Shown: positions 1-7,970, counted from the stretch's first letter. The stretch is DNA of 21,880 nt from CAZPEV01 sp964585635 (GCA_964585635.1 CAZPEV010000042.1:1-21880); one strand, 5' to 3'. The notes: generated by a model not told the origin, from the letters alone. Numbers and translations: made by a program.

Positions 1-28
1 TATCCAGCAACCCGGGCTCGGCGAATCG

Positions 29-730
29 ATGGCTCTTCCCATTATGGTCCGCAATCCAGTTTGGGATATCAAACAGACAATCGTGATCACAAAAAATGCT
101 TGGGCGCTGCAAGTGTACGAATCGATGGGGCCGGCGCAAGAAATTGATAAGACTAAGAAATGCCTATTGTCAAGGCTCCGTGGGCTGAGTGAAGATGATA
201 TTGGGCGGGAATTGGGTTTTGAAAGCCATGAGTTGTATTACAAGTGGCAACGAAGTCGTCTGATAGACATATATCCCGGCCGATTCCGTGATCCTTTCAA
301 GGATTGGTTGGAAGCGTGTAAGTTCTTTGAAATAGAGCCGAACGTCGAAATTATTGAAAAGCCATTTGCCCCAGCCGCCCCGGAAAAAGAAACAACACCC
401 AGTAATCTACCCACACATCCGCCGAATGCTCCCAATCCACCTGCGTTTCGGCACTCACCCGATTTCAGGTCAATTACGGCCATTGACGGGCGTTCATTTT
501 ACCTTACTGGGAAACAGGCGCAGGTCATATCCGAACTCCATCAAGCCTTCGAAAATGGCACCCCCGAGCTTTCGCAAGCCTATTTGATTGAAGAAGTCTA
601 TGGTAAGGTATCTGAAGGCCGGCTCAAGAAATTATTCGCCGACAATGATGTTTGGAATGCCCTAATTGAACCAAGTGCGAGAAAAGGCCTGATCCGGCTG
701 AAAATCACTTTCCCGGAAAGCCAAAAATAA
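29..730 (+). CDS. Hypothetical protein with HTH-like segments (5' end may lie outside window)
   Basis: I do not recognise this 233-residue protein. The first ATG is at 29, with another at 44, but the frame stays open to the left edge, so the gene may start earlier and be cut here. Residues about 40-85 are charged and helical and contain a phrase typical of HTH regions (LSEDDIGRELGF). Residues about 110-145 form a Pro-rich linker. Residues about 150-230 look like a compact winged-helix-type domain. The gene ends about 110 bases before a small ORF and sits in the same orientation as the recombinases downstream, so it is probably cargo or a regulator of the mobile element. A DNA-binding role is inference only. 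Confidence 0.6.
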   Translation: MALPIMVRNPVWDIKQTIVITKNAWALQVYESMGPAQEIDKTKKCLLSRLRGLSEDDIGRELGFESHELYYKWQRSRLIDIYPGRFRDPFKDWLEACKFFEIEPNVEIIEKPFAPAAPEKETTPSNLPTHPPNAPNPPAFRHSPDFRSITAIDGRSFYLTGKQAQVISELHQAFENGTPELSQAYLIEEVYGKVSEGRLKKLFADNDVWNALIEPSARKGLIRLKITFPESQK

Positions 731-843
731 TCGTCAAATTCTCAAGACCACATCGGCACCCCCAGAAAACTCCCGCGAAAATCAACAAAACACCCAGTTA
801 CTCCCCCCGTTTGGCTCCCCCCATTGGATATTAGCTTCAGCGT

Positions 844-1179
844 GTGACGAGGTTGCAACTGCATTGCGGTTACGCGCCATGTCCGCATCAACGTGACGGC
901 GCATGCACAAATTCAGTGCATTCTGGCTTATGCCCTGATTTCACATCTGCCATTCCGTCTACCAATCGCACACAAGGGATGCGGTTCGGCAAGTTTGAGT
1001 TCATGGGTGAGTACTTCACTGAAGCCGAGTACCGCGATGTTTGCCGCAATCTTATGCAATTCTTCGACCTATTGAAAAGATGGGCTGATCGGGAAAATGG
1101 TGAAACAACCCAAAAAACGCCTGCGGATTCTGCTGATTATGATTCGACGGTCATATTCCGTCGCCGAAATCGCTGCTAA
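844..1179 (+). CDS. Small Cys-rich hypothetical protein
   Basis: This is a 111-residue ORF with a GTG start at 844. An in-frame ATG at 979 would give a 66-residue product. The N-terminal part has four Cys in about 25 residues (C8, C13, C21, C29), possibly a small metal-binding knuckle. The middle part (about residues 50-82) is acidic, amphipathic and protein-like. The tail overlaps the start of the HTH/zinc-ribbon gene by about 40 bases in another frame and looks less constrained. A competing ORF in another frame (893-1075) has poorer composition. No family is recognised. The gene may be real and coupled to the next one, but support is modest. Confidence 0.4.
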   Translation: MTRLQLHCGYAPCPHQRDGACTNSVHSGLCPDFTSAIPSTNRTQGMRFGKFEFMGEYFTEAEYRDVCRNLMQFFDLLKRWADRENGETTQKTPADSADYDSTVIFRRRNRC

Positions 1180-1618
1180 GTTGAAGGTTCACCAGCAGAC
1201 GGTACGAGCCTGGCACAAGGCCGGGATGAAACCAATTGAAGGCTCCGAGAGACCCCTTCTATTCCTCGGGGAAGAAGTAAGGCGGTTCTTGCAAGAAAGG
1301 CGAAACGCCAAACGCCGGCCTCTTGAGGGTAGCCAGTTTTATTGCCCACGATGCCGCGAGGCCCGTCAATCACATTTTGCGAGATTGCAGCTGATCGATA
1401 CCGGTCGCCTCCTTGGCAGAGCCCGGAAGAGCATTTTGATAAAGGGGCAATGCAGCATATGCGGTGCAACGGTATGCCGGTTTGGTTCATTCCCCAGCCC
1501 GGTTTATGACCTTTTTGACGCCTTAATAACAAGAGCCGAGAAGGGATTAAAGGGTAACGACAGTGTTCTCCCAAACACTCACTTGGGGAAGGGTCATTAT
1601 CATGAAAGCGAACGCTAA
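1139..1618 (+). CDS. HTH (MerR/excisionase-like) plus zinc-ribbon protein
   Basis: The 159-residue product starts with a MerR/excisionase-type winged helix: residues 3-50 contain YSVAEIAAKLKVHQQTVRAWHKAG, given here as its parts YSVAEIAAKL and VHQQTVRAWH, followed by a basic wing. A four-Cys zinc ribbon follows (CPRC at about 70-73, CSIC at about 108-111). The ATG at 1139 begins directly before the HTH; an in-frame upstream GTG at 1097 would add 14 basic residues that do not resemble a domain. Its 3' end overlaps the start region of the tyrosine recombinase (ATG 1602) by 17 bases, which suggests coupling. Such a protein could act as a recombination directionality factor or regulator of the neighbouring recombinase, but that role is inferred. 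Confidence 0.75.
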   Translation: MIRRSYSVAEIAAKLKVHQQTVRAWHKAGMKPIEGSERPLLFLGEEVRRFLQERRNAKRRPLEGSQFYCPRCREARQSHFARLQLIDTGRLLGRARKSILIKGQCSICGATVCRFGSFPSPVYDLFDALITRAEKGLKGNDSVLPNTHLGKGHYHESER

Positions 1619-2693
1619 GAATGAGAAGGAAAAGCGGGCCTTTACTCGATGGCTTAAAGAAGCCAAAGGGTACTCTGAGGCCACTATCGTAACCATTGAA
1701 CGGGCGATTTACCTGTACGAGGATTATTCCGATCACGAGGACTTTGGACGGTTCAGCCGCGGCCGTGCGATGGGTTTCAAGACCTGGCTGGAAGACCGGC
1801 AGAGCAAGAAAGGGGCATCGAATCCGACAGGTATGTACCATACCCTGAGGCATCTCCGGTCATTTTTCGCGTGGCTAAGGGATCGTCCCGGCTACAAGTC
1901 CAAAATCGACTATTCGGATATTGAGTACTTAACGTTGGACCGGAAGAAGGTCCAGGAAATCCATTCCCCCCACCCGGTCCGGTTTCCCCCTTTGGATTAT
2001 GTCGTCCAGTTGGCAAATTCGATCAAGATCGAATCCGAGATCGACCAGCGAGACCAAGCTCTGATAGCCTTCCTTTTTCTAAGTGGAATGCGAGATTCAG
2101 CGATTGCCTCGCTTCCCCTGGGATGTTTCGATAAAGAGAAGCTGACAATTGATCAATCCCCGTCAAAAGGGGTGAAAACCAAGTTTGGCAAGGCATTCAT
2201 AGCCCGCTTGTTTGGCTTCGATGATCAACTGTTGGGGTATGTCAAGGCTTGGGCCGAATACTTGGAAAAGGAGAAGCTGTTTGCAAGCACCGATCCGCTC
2301 TTTCCCCAGACTCGGGTGATCCAGGCACCAGGATCATTATCCTTTAGCGCCACGGCTGTCAAGCCAGTCTTTTGGCAAGGGGCCGGGAGCATCCGACAAA
2401 TCCTGAGGGTTCGTGCCAAGGCGGCCGGACTGGAGTATTTCCATCCGCATACCTTCAGGCACGCGGCCGTACACTTGGCTTTTGAAAGGTGCGATAGTCC
2501 CGAAGAAATTAAGGCGGTTAGCCAGAATCTTGGTCATGAACAAGTCATGACAACGCTGACCACCTACGGAACGCTTGAACAGTCTAAGGTCCAGGAATTG
2601 GTGGGCGCGCTTGACTTTTCGCCCGAAAAGAAGGACCGTAAGGCAAAGATCGATGCAATGAAACGCCTGATTTTGGAGATAGAAAGATCTTGA
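1602..2693 (+). CDS. Tyrosine recombinase (phage-integrase / XerC-D family)
   Basis: This 363-residue enzyme cuts and rejoins DNA through a tyrosine. An N-terminal SAM-like core-binding domain (about residues 10-95) is followed by a catalytic domain (about 130-340). Active-site residues are visible: Arg164 in SGMRDSA, a Lys near 194, His283-x-x-Arg286 in HTFRH, His312 in NLGHE and the nucleophile Tyr322 in TTYGT. The set is complete, so it is probably active. ATG 1602 is preferred over GTG 1563 because GGGAAGG stands just upstream. It overlaps the HTH/zinc-ribbon gene and is followed by the XRE gene, whose -35 box contains this gene's stop codon. A mobile-element integrase is more likely than a chromosome-dimer XerC/D, given the neighbours. 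Confidence 0.92.
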   Translation: MKANAKNEKEKRAFTRWLKEAKGYSEATIVTIERAIYLYEDYSDHEDFGRFSRGRAMGFKTWLEDRQSKKGASNPTGMYHTLRHLRSFFAWLRDRPGYKSKIDYSDIEYLTLDRKKVQEIHSPHPVRFPPLDYVVQLANSIKIESEIDQRDQALIAFLFLSGMRDSAIASLPLGCFDKEKLTIDQSPSKGVKTKFGKAFIARLFGFDDQLLGYVKAWAEYLEKEKLFASTDPLFPQTRVIQAPGSLSFSATAVKPVFWQGAGSIRQILRVRAKAAGLEYFHPHTFRHAAVHLAFERCDSPEEIKAVSQNLGHEQVMTTLTTYGTLEQSKVQELVGALDFSPEKKDRKAKIDAMKRLILEIERS

Positions 2694-2718
2694 CAAAAGA
2701 CAGATCGTGATATATTAT
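2690..2718 (+). promoter_or_regulatory. Near-consensus sigma70-type promoter for XRE-serine recombinase operon
   Basis: TTGACA at 2690-2695 is followed after 17 bases by TATTAT at 2713-2718. The expected transcript start is near 2725, directly at the AGGAG ribosome-binding site (2724-2728), so the leader before ATG 2732 would be only about 7-8 bases. The stop codon of the tyrosine recombinase lies inside the -35 box. The AT-rich alternating stretch 2709-2733 is a plausible place for an autoregulatory XRE operator, though no clean dyad is visible. Confidence 0.7.
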
Positions 2719-2731
2719 TATATAGGAGTAT

Positions 2732-2920
2732 ATGGATAAGCTGATAGCAGCGCTGGATAAATACCGGCTGGAACACCGGATCAGCCAGGAGAAATTGGCA
2801 AAAATACTGGGGGTCACTTTTGTGACCGTGAACCGCTGGTTTAATGGTCACACCCTCCCGAACAAAATCCAACGGTATCATATCCAGAAGTTGTTGTCCT
2901 CGAAGGGACGGAAGAAATGA
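2732..2920 (+). CDS. XRE-family HTH regulator
   Basis: This 62-residue protein is essentially one Cro/CI-type helix-turn-helix. Residues 15-50 read as ISQEKLAKILGV then TFVTVNRWFNG, the classic helix 2-turn-recognition helix pattern, with a basic tail. AGGAG stands four bases before ATG 2732. The stop overlaps the serine recombinase start as ATGA (2917-2920), so the two are translationally coupled. By analogy with phage and integrative-element regulators it probably represses or tunes its own promoter and thus the recombinase; that is inferred from position. Confidence 0.88.
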   Translation: MDKLIAALDKYRLEHRISQEKLAKILGVTFVTVNRWFNGHTLPNKIQRYHIQKLLSSKGRKK

Positions 2921-4388
2921 AGTGCGTGATCTATGCCCGGGTGTCCTCAAAGGAGCGGGAGAAGGAAGGGTTCTCCATCCCGGCTCAGCAGAAATTGCTG
3001 CGCGAGTATGCTGCCAAACAGGGAATCAAAGTAGCGCAGGAATTTACTGATGTGGAGACGGCCAAGACTGCCGGCCGTGCCCAATTCGGCAAAATGGTGG
3101 AGTATCTGAAGGTGCATCTGGACGTCAAAATCATCCTGGTTGAAAAGACAGACAGACTATACCGGAATTTCCGGGATTACCTCCTCCTGGAGGACCTGAA
3201 CATCGAGATTCACCTGGTCAAAGAGAATGAAATAATCAGCAAAGATAGCCGCTCGCATGCCAAGTTTATTCACGGCATAAAGGTCCTCATGGCCAAGAAC
3301 TACATTGACAATCTGTCCGAAGAAGTCAAAAAGGGATGCGGGAGAAAGCGGAACAAGGGAAATGGCCTAATCAGGCACCACTGGGATATGTCAATAACAA
3401 GACGACCCATCTGGTGGAAATCGACCCAGAGAAGGCCATATTGGTCCGAAGGCTTTTCGAACTTTACGCCGCCGGCAAGTATTCGCTATCATCGGTGCGA
3501 GACATCATTGATTCTGCTGGTCTCAAAACGCGAGGCGGGAAAAGACTAGCCAAGAGCACGGTCGAGATGATCCTCAGAAATCCCTTTTACGGCGGTGACT
3601 TTGTTTGGAAGGGTTGCCGATATCGGGGAACTCATGACCCTTTGATAACACGTGACCTGTTTGAAAAGGTCCAGGCGGTACTTCACAAAGCGTGCAAATC
3701 GAAATCGCATAGGCTTCACTTTGCGTTCGCGGGATTGCTGCGGTGCGCCAAGTGCGGCTGTCAAATGACTGTGGAAAGGCACAAGGGCAGGTATGTTTAC
3801 TATCGGTGCACCGCTGCGAGGGGAAAATGCGGCCAGCCATATATCCGGGAAGAGATTTTGGATGAAAAGCTGGCGGCAATTCTCAATGCCATTCGCATCG
3901 ACGAGAATATATCCAACTGGATACTGCAAGCATTGAGAGAAAGCCATGACGAGGAAAAAGCGTTCCGTGAGGCTGAACTCAAGCGGTTTAACCGTCGGCA
4001 CTCAGACCTGCAAGGTCGCATTGATAAAGCCTACGAAGATCGGCTCGATGGAATAATTGACGAAGCGTATTGGCGTGATGTGTCTGCAAGGTGGAGAACT
4101 GAGCAGGACGTGGTGAGAATACAAATCGAACGGCTGCAGCAGGCGAACAAGGACTATCTCGAACAAGGGATGGAAATCTTAGAACTCGCTCAAAACGCGT
4201 ATTCGCTTTACGTTAGACAAGATCTCTCGGAAAAACGGCGATTGCTGAATTGCGTGCTTTTGAACTGCTCTATCGATGGATTAACCCTATATCCCACATA
4301 CAAGAAACCCTTCGATCTGATTGTCGAAGGGCTCAAAACAATAACAAAGCTCCCCCGGCTGGGATTGAACCAGCGACCCGCTGATTAA
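2917..4388 (+). CDS. Large serine recombinase, split by a -1 frameshift at about 3333
   Basis: The protein is encoded in two frames: 2917-3336 gives residues 1-140 and the -1 frame from 3336 onward gives the rest, about 490 residues in all, a normal size for the family. The resolvase domain has the nucleophile motif YARVSS (Ser10 or Ser11) and the EKTDRLYRN region. After the junction come the Recombinase domain (LGYV, RNPFYGG), a zinc ribbon with four Cys (CAKC, then two more Cys near CTAARGKC) and a coiled coil. Without slippage the first frame ends at 3549 as a 210-residue protein with a nonsense tail. Junction 3330-3336 is A AAG GGA, a perfect in-phase slippery heptamer; reading it with a -1 slip restores EVKKGMREKAEQG exactly. 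The last 13 or so codons run into the tRNA-Asn gene and the stop TAA is in the anticodon-loop region. Mutation, sequencing error or programmed frameshifting are all possible. Confidence 0.88.
3330..3336 (+). promoter_or_regulatory. Candidate -1 slippery heptamer A AAG GGA
   Basis: The seven bases match X XXY YYZ in the phase of the first recombinase frame: AAG is codon 139 and GGA is codon 140. The -1 frame is closed upstream at TGA 3306-3308 and open to 4388. No strong hairpin is visible 5-9 bases downstream; the nearest small one (GCCT/AGGC at 3365-3376) is about 28 bases away, which weakens the programmed-frameshift reading. Confidence 0.4.
4308..4331 (-). terminator. Intrinsic terminator for tRNA-Asn, inside the recombinase coding end
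   Basis: On the minus strand a perfect 8-bp stem CCCTTCGA/TCGAAGGG with an 8-base loop is followed by TTTCTTGT. It lies 18 bases beyond the tRNA-Asn 3' end. The same bases encode the KPFDLIVEG segment of the recombinase on the plus strand. Confidence 0.6.
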
Positions 4389-4421
4389 CAGTCAGCTGCT
4401 CTACCGCTGAGCTACAGGGGA
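4350..4421 (-). tRNA. tRNA-Asn (anticodon GTT)
   Basis: The minus strand folds as a complete 72-base cloverleaf. The acceptor TCCCCTG pairs with CGGGGGA (one T-G pair). The D-arm has AGCTCAGC and GGTAGAGC, the anticodon stem GCTGA/TCAGC encloses CTGTTAA with anticodon GTT (4387-4389), and the T-arm holds TTCAATC. The discriminator base is G (4350) and CCA is not encoded, unlike the neighbouring tRNA-Leu. The 3' half overlaps the end of the serine recombinase frame, as expected when an element integrates into a tRNA gene and rebuilds its 3' part. Confidence 0.95.
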
Positions 4422-4468
4422 GTTGATCTCCATAAATACAGGCGGAGCCTCACGCTCCAAACGCGGCT

Positions 4469-4496
4469 AATATACATGCCGCCATCCATTTGTCAA
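4469..4496 (-). promoter_or_regulatory. Promoter of tRNA-Asn
   Basis: On the minus strand TTGACA (4496-4491) is followed after 16 bases by TATATT (4474-4469). Transcription should start near 4462, about 40 bases before the tRNA. A small hairpin (GGAGC/GCTCC, 4444-4458) lies in the leader. The promoter is intact, so the tRNA is probably expressed despite the integration. Confidence 0.65.
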
Positions 4497-4647
4497 GTCC
4501 AACCCTTGGCTTTTTATCGGTTTCTTTCCCGCCGCCTTTATTCCCCGGTCCGCTTTTTTCCCACCCACCGTTGACGACCGATACCCTGGCGCCAAAAGCG
4601 GCTTCACGACGACGCCGCCGACATTTCACCCGGCGGCGATTAATACC

Positions 4648-4674
4648 TTGACTGGCCCTAAGGATACGTATATT
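4648..4674 (+). promoter_or_regulatory. Probable promoter of tRNA-Leu-tig-clpP-clpX
   Basis: TTGACT (4648-4653) is followed after 15 bases by TATATT (4669-4674), or after 17 bases by TATTTT (4671-4676). Either would start transcription about 10 bases before the tRNA-Leu gene. No other good promoter is seen between tRNA-Leu and tig. Confidence 0.45.
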
Positions 4675-4692
4675 TTTCAGGCCGAACCGGTT

Positions 4693-4777
4693 GCGAAAGT
4701 GGCGGAACTGGCAGACGCGCTGGACTTAGGATCCAGTCCCTTACGGGGTGGGGGTTCAAATCCCCCCTTTCGCACCA
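4693..4777 (+). tRNA. tRNA-Leu (anticodon TAG)
   Basis: This 85-base class II tRNA has acceptor GCGAAAG/CTTTCGC, discriminator A and an encoded CCA (4775-4777). The anticodon stem CTGGA/TCCAG encloses CTTAGGA with anticodon TAG at 4727-4729. A variable arm (CCCTTACGGGG region) and the T-loop TTCAAAT are present. The trigger factor frame begins only 8-20 bases after the CCA. Confidence 0.95.
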
Positions 4778-4784
4778 AATTCCG

Positions 4785-6059
4785 ATGGAGGATCGGTTGA
4801 TTATTGAAGTGGTCGAAAAAGAGGGTCTGAAACGCGAGGTGACCATCGAGGTCCCGGCTGATCTGGTTGATAAAACCTATGGCAAATTCTACGACGAGTT
4901 CCGCCGCCAGGCCAAAATCGACGGATTTCGCCCCGGAAAAGCACCGGCCAACATTATCAAGAATCGCTTCAAAGCCGAGGTCACGGCCGAGGTCGTCGAC
5001 GAATTGGTAAAAGAATGCTTCGGCGAGGCAATAAAAGAGAAAAATCTCGACCCCGTCGGGACGCCGGTCCTGTCCCATGTCGACCAGGTTGACGAGGGGA
5101 AACCGTTTCGATTCACGATCAATATCGAAATCATGCCCCAGATCGACCTAGTCAAGTACGACAAGCTGCAGATACAGAAAGCCGACGTCCATGTCCCCGA
5201 TGAGGACGTCGAGCGGGTGATGACCCAGCTGCGGAAGTCCAATGCCGACCTGCGCACCGTCGACCGGCCGGCCGGCGACACCGATATCGTCATTTGCGAC
5301 TTTGAGGTCGCCCAGGGAGATCCCACCGTTTTCGACAACCAGCCGGTTCAGAACCAGGAGATTGACCTCGGTCATGAACACACCGACCCCGAATTCCGCG
5401 ACGGCCTCCTGGGATCACGCCGCGACGATGTCCGGGAGATTGCGATCAGCTACCCCGCCGATTATCCCAACGAGAAATTCGCCGGCCGACAACTCACCTA
5501 TAAGGTCACGGTCAAGGAGGTCAAAGAACGCCTTCTGCCGGCGGTCGATGACGATTTCGCCCGGCAGGTCGCCGACGGTAAGACCCTGCTGGAACTGAAA
5601 CTGGACATCCGCAAGGAATTGGAGGCCTCGGCCGCACGGGATATCGACCGCACCAATCGGAAGATGATCGTCGATCAAGTGGTCGGCCAAAATCAGATCG
5701 CCGTGCCGGACTCGATGGTGGAATCGTATCTCAAGAACGTGATCGAGGACTTTAAGCAAAACGCCGGCACGGTCGATGAAGCCGAACTGCGGGAAAAGTA
5801 CCGGCCGGTTGGAATCAACACCATCCGCTGGGTCCTGCTTTTCCACCGCCTGGCCGAGGCGGAGAAAATCGAAGTTTTGCCTTCGGATATGGAAAACTGG
5901 ATCAAGCGATTTGCCGATAATTATCGCATGGATGTTCCCAAAGCCAAGGAAGTGCTCAGCCGGACCGGAAGAATCAATGACATCAAGGACGGTATCCTGG
6001 AGGATAAGGTGCTCGATTTCCTCCTGACCAAAGCCGAGGCGCGGGGAACGCAATCGTAA
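4785..6059 (+). CDS. tig: Trigger factor, ribosome-associated chaperone/peptidyl-prolyl isomerase
   Basis: Trigger factor binds nascent chains at the ribosome exit tunnel. The protein is 424 residues from ATG 4785, a normal length. The N-terminal ribosome-binding domain carries the signature GFRPGKAP at residues 46-53. A PPIase domain (about 150-245) and a long helical C-terminal domain follow. The start is uncertain: ATG 4785 is 7 bases after the tRNA-Leu CCA, while TTG 4797 has a perfect GGAGG (4787-4791) five bases before it and gives a start closer to the family's usual N-terminus, 420 residues. The gene leads the order tig-clpP-clpX, which is common in bacteria, and clpP follows after 16 bases. 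Confidence 0.95.
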   Translation: MEDRLIIEVVEKEGLKREVTIEVPADLVDKTYGKFYDEFRRQAKIDGFRPGKAPANIIKNRFKAEVTAEVVDELVKECFGEAIKEKNLDPVGTPVLSHVDQVDEGKPFRFTINIEIMPQIDLVKYDKLQIQKADVHVPDEDVERVMTQLRKSNADLRTVDRPAGDTDIVICDFEVAQGDPTVFDNQPVQNQEIDLGHEHTDPEFRDGLLGSRRDDVREIAISYPADYPNEKFAGRQLTYKVTVKEVKERLLPAVDDDFARQVADGKTLLELKLDIRKELEASAARDIDRTNRKMIVDQVVGQNQIAVPDSMVESYLKNVIEDFKQNAGTVDEAELREKYRPVGINTIRWVLLFHRLAEAEKIEVLPSDMENWIKRFADNYRMDVPKAKEVLSRTGRINDIKDGILEDKVLDFLLTKAEARGTQS

Positions 6060-6075
6060 ACGAGAAAGGCATGCC

Positions 6076-6675
6076 ATGACCCTGATTCCAATGGTGGTCG
6101 AAACCACCGGCCGCGGTGAGCGGGCCTACGACATCTACTCGCGTCTTCTGAAAGACCGTATCATCTTTCTGGGATCGCCAATCGACGACAATGTCGCCAA
6201 TCTGGTGATCGCCCAGATGCTGTTTCTGGAAGCGGAAGATCCGACCAAGGACATTTTCCTGTATATCAACTCGCCGGGCGGTTCGGTGTCGGCCGGGCTG
6301 GCCATTTATGATACCATGCAATACGTCAAGCCGGATATCGTGACCACCTGCATGGGCATGGCCGCCTCGATGGGCGCCTTTCTGCTGGCCGCCGGCACCA
6401 AGGGAAAGCGGTCGGCGCTGCCCAACTCCCGCATCATGATCCATCAGCCCATGGCCGGAACGCAGGGCCAGGTGTCGGATATCGAGATCATGACCCGCGA
6501 ATTCATCGCCATGAAGCGGCGTCTCAATGAACTTCTCGTCGTGCATACCGGCCAGCCACTGGAGAAAATCGAAGCCGACACCGATCGCAACTTCTTTATG
6601 TCGGCCGAGGATTCCAAAGATTACGGCCTGATCGACAAGGTTTACCAGCCCGGCTCCAAAAAAGGATCCAAGTAA
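6076..6675 (+). CDS. clpP: ClpP, ATP-dependent Clp protease proteolytic subunit
   Basis: ClpP forms the barrel-shaped serine protease that degrades proteins unfolded by ClpX. The 199-residue length is normal. Ser98 is in GMAASMGA and His123 in MIHQPMAG. The third triad position aligns with residue 172 in DTDRNFFMS, where most ClpP have Asp (as in DTERDRF of Escherichia coli) but this one has Asn (codon AAC, 6589-6591). Listeria monocytogenes ClpP1 is a known ClpP with Asn at this place. The SPGGSV oxyanion-region motif (66-71) is intact. It lies 16 bases after tig and 26 bases before the clpX ATG, in a likely operon. Confidence 0.97.
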   Translation: MTLIPMVVETTGRGERAYDIYSRLLKDRIIFLGSPIDDNVANLVIAQMLFLEAEDPTKDIFLYINSPGGSVSAGLAIYDTMQYVKPDIVTTCMGMAASMGAFLLAAGTKGKRSALPNSRIMIHQPMAGTQGQVSDIEIMTREFIAMKRRLNELLVVHTGQPLEKIEADTDRNFFMSAEDSKDYGLIDKVYQPGSKKGSK

Positions 6676-6701
6676 GCCGCCGGTCGGCAAAGGTGGATAG
6701 T

Positions 6702-7955
6702 ATGGATGATCAATCCGGAAGCACCGGGCCCACAGAGCGCTGTTCCTTCTGCGGGAAACCGGCCGGCCAAGTCAAGCGGCTCTTTTCCGGCTATCAGGCC
6801 TACATCTGCAACAATTGCGTCGCCCTCTGCAATGACCTGATGGATGTCAGCGCCGAACCGGAGCGGAAACCCGAGGATTTCAAAGTCCCCACCCCGGCCG
6901 AAACCAAGGCTTTTTTGGATCAGTACGTCATCGGCCAGGAACAGACCAAGAAGACCGTCTCGGTCGCCGTCTACAATCATTACAAGCGGATCCAATCCAA
7001 GCAGTCGGCCGATGAGGTCGACCTGGAAAAGTCCAACATCCTCCTTCTTGGTCCAACCGGAACCGGCAAAACCCTGATTGCGCATACCCTGGCCAGATTT
7101 CTGTCGGTGCCGTTTTCCATCGCCGACGCCACCGTGCTGACCGAGGCCGGGTACGTCGGCGAGGACGTCGAAAATATCCTCGTCCGCCTCTTCCAGGCCG
7201 CCAACTACGACGTCAAGCGGACGGAACTGGGAATCGTCTACGTCGATGAAATCGACAAAATCTCCCGCAAGGATGGCAATCCCTCGATCACCCGCGACGT
7301 CTCCGGTGAGGGGGTGCAACAGGCGTTGCTGAAAATCCTGGAAGGGACGATGGCCAATATTCCCCCCAAGGGTGGCCGCAAACATCCCGAGCAGGCCTTT
7401 GTCCAGATCGACACCCGCAACATTCTTTTCATCTGCGGCGGCGCCTTCGAGGGACTGGAAAAAACCATCGCCCGCCGGGTCGGCAAAAAGACCGTCGGGT
7501 TCGACGCCGTCAAAATCGCCGTCGATGAGAACCGATCGGAGCTTTTGGGCCAGGTGGAACCATCCGACCTGCTGGAATACGGCCTGATTCCGGAATTGAT
7601 CGGCCGCCTGCCGGTGGTATCGGCCCTGCGTCCCCTGACCGAAGAGGAACTGCTCAACATCCTGACCGAACCGAAAAACGCCCTGATCAGGCAATACCAG
7701 AAGCTGTTTGAGATGGACAATATTGAGCTCACATTTGAGCCGTCGGCCCTCCATGCCGCCGTCAAAGAAGCCGTCAAGCGGCGCACCGGCGCCCGGTCAC
7801 TCCGTTCTATTTTCGAGGCCGCCATGATGGATATCATGTATGATGCGCCGACCCTGCCGGATCTGGAGGGAATCGTCATCACCGACGAGGTCATCCTGCA
7901 TCGCGCCAAACCGGTCTACAAGTACAAGGCCAAGAAGGGCAAAAAATCGGCCTAA
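6702..7955 (+). CDS. clpX: ClpX, AAA+ unfoldase of the ClpXP protease
   Basis: ClpX recognises, unfolds and feeds substrates to ClpP. The 417-residue protein has an N-terminal zinc-binding domain (Cys14, 17, 36, 39), Walker A GPTGTGKT (117-124), pore loop GYVGEDVE, Walker B region VDEIDK (181-186), the RKH loop segment GGRKHP and the C-terminal small AAA+ domain with TGARSLR. ATG 6702 is chosen over GTG 6693 because AGGTGG sits five bases before it. It ends the tig-clpP-clpX run; lon, often next, is absent here. Confidence 0.97.
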   Translation: MDDQSGSTGPTERCSFCGKPAGQVKRLFSGYQAYICNNCVALCNDLMDVSAEPERKPEDFKVPTPAETKAFLDQYVIGQEQTKKTVSVAVYNHYKRIQSKQSADEVDLEKSNILLLGPTGTGKTLIAHTLARFLSVPFSIADATVLTEAGYVGEDVENILVRLFQAANYDVKRTELGIVYVDEIDKISRKDGNPSITRDVSGEGVQQALLKILEGTMANIPPKGGRKHPEQAFVQIDTRNILFICGGAFEGLEKTIARRVGKKTVGFDAVKIAVDENRSELLGQVEPSDLLEYGLIPELIGRLPVVSALRPLTEEELLNILTEPKNALIRQYQKLFEMDNIELTFEPSALHAAVKEAVKRRTGARSLRSIFEAAMMDIMYDAPTLPDLEGIVITDEVILHRAKPVYKYKAKKGKKSA

Positions 7956-7970
7956 ATCGACCCCGGCGCT

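Noticed and set aside
1176..1853. 225-codon minus-strand ORF
   Set aside because: It covers both the HTH/zinc-ribbon gene and the start of the tyrosine recombinase, both well supported.
3337..3380. Stimulatory hairpin for frameshifting
   Set aside because: Only a 4-bp stem at 3365-3376, too weak and too far from the heptamer.
1..4300. Second attachment copy of the tRNA-Asn 3' half
   Set aside because: No match to 4350-4389 was seen; the left end of the element probably lies outside the window.
5415..6107. 230-codon minus-strand ORF opposite tig
   Set aside because: It is antisense to a clear trigger factor gene and has no domain pattern.
6642..7754. Long 370-codon minus-strand ORF
   Set aside because: It lies wholly opposite clpX, is low-complexity Gly/Asp/Phe-rich, and is a shadow of the GC-rich clpX codons.
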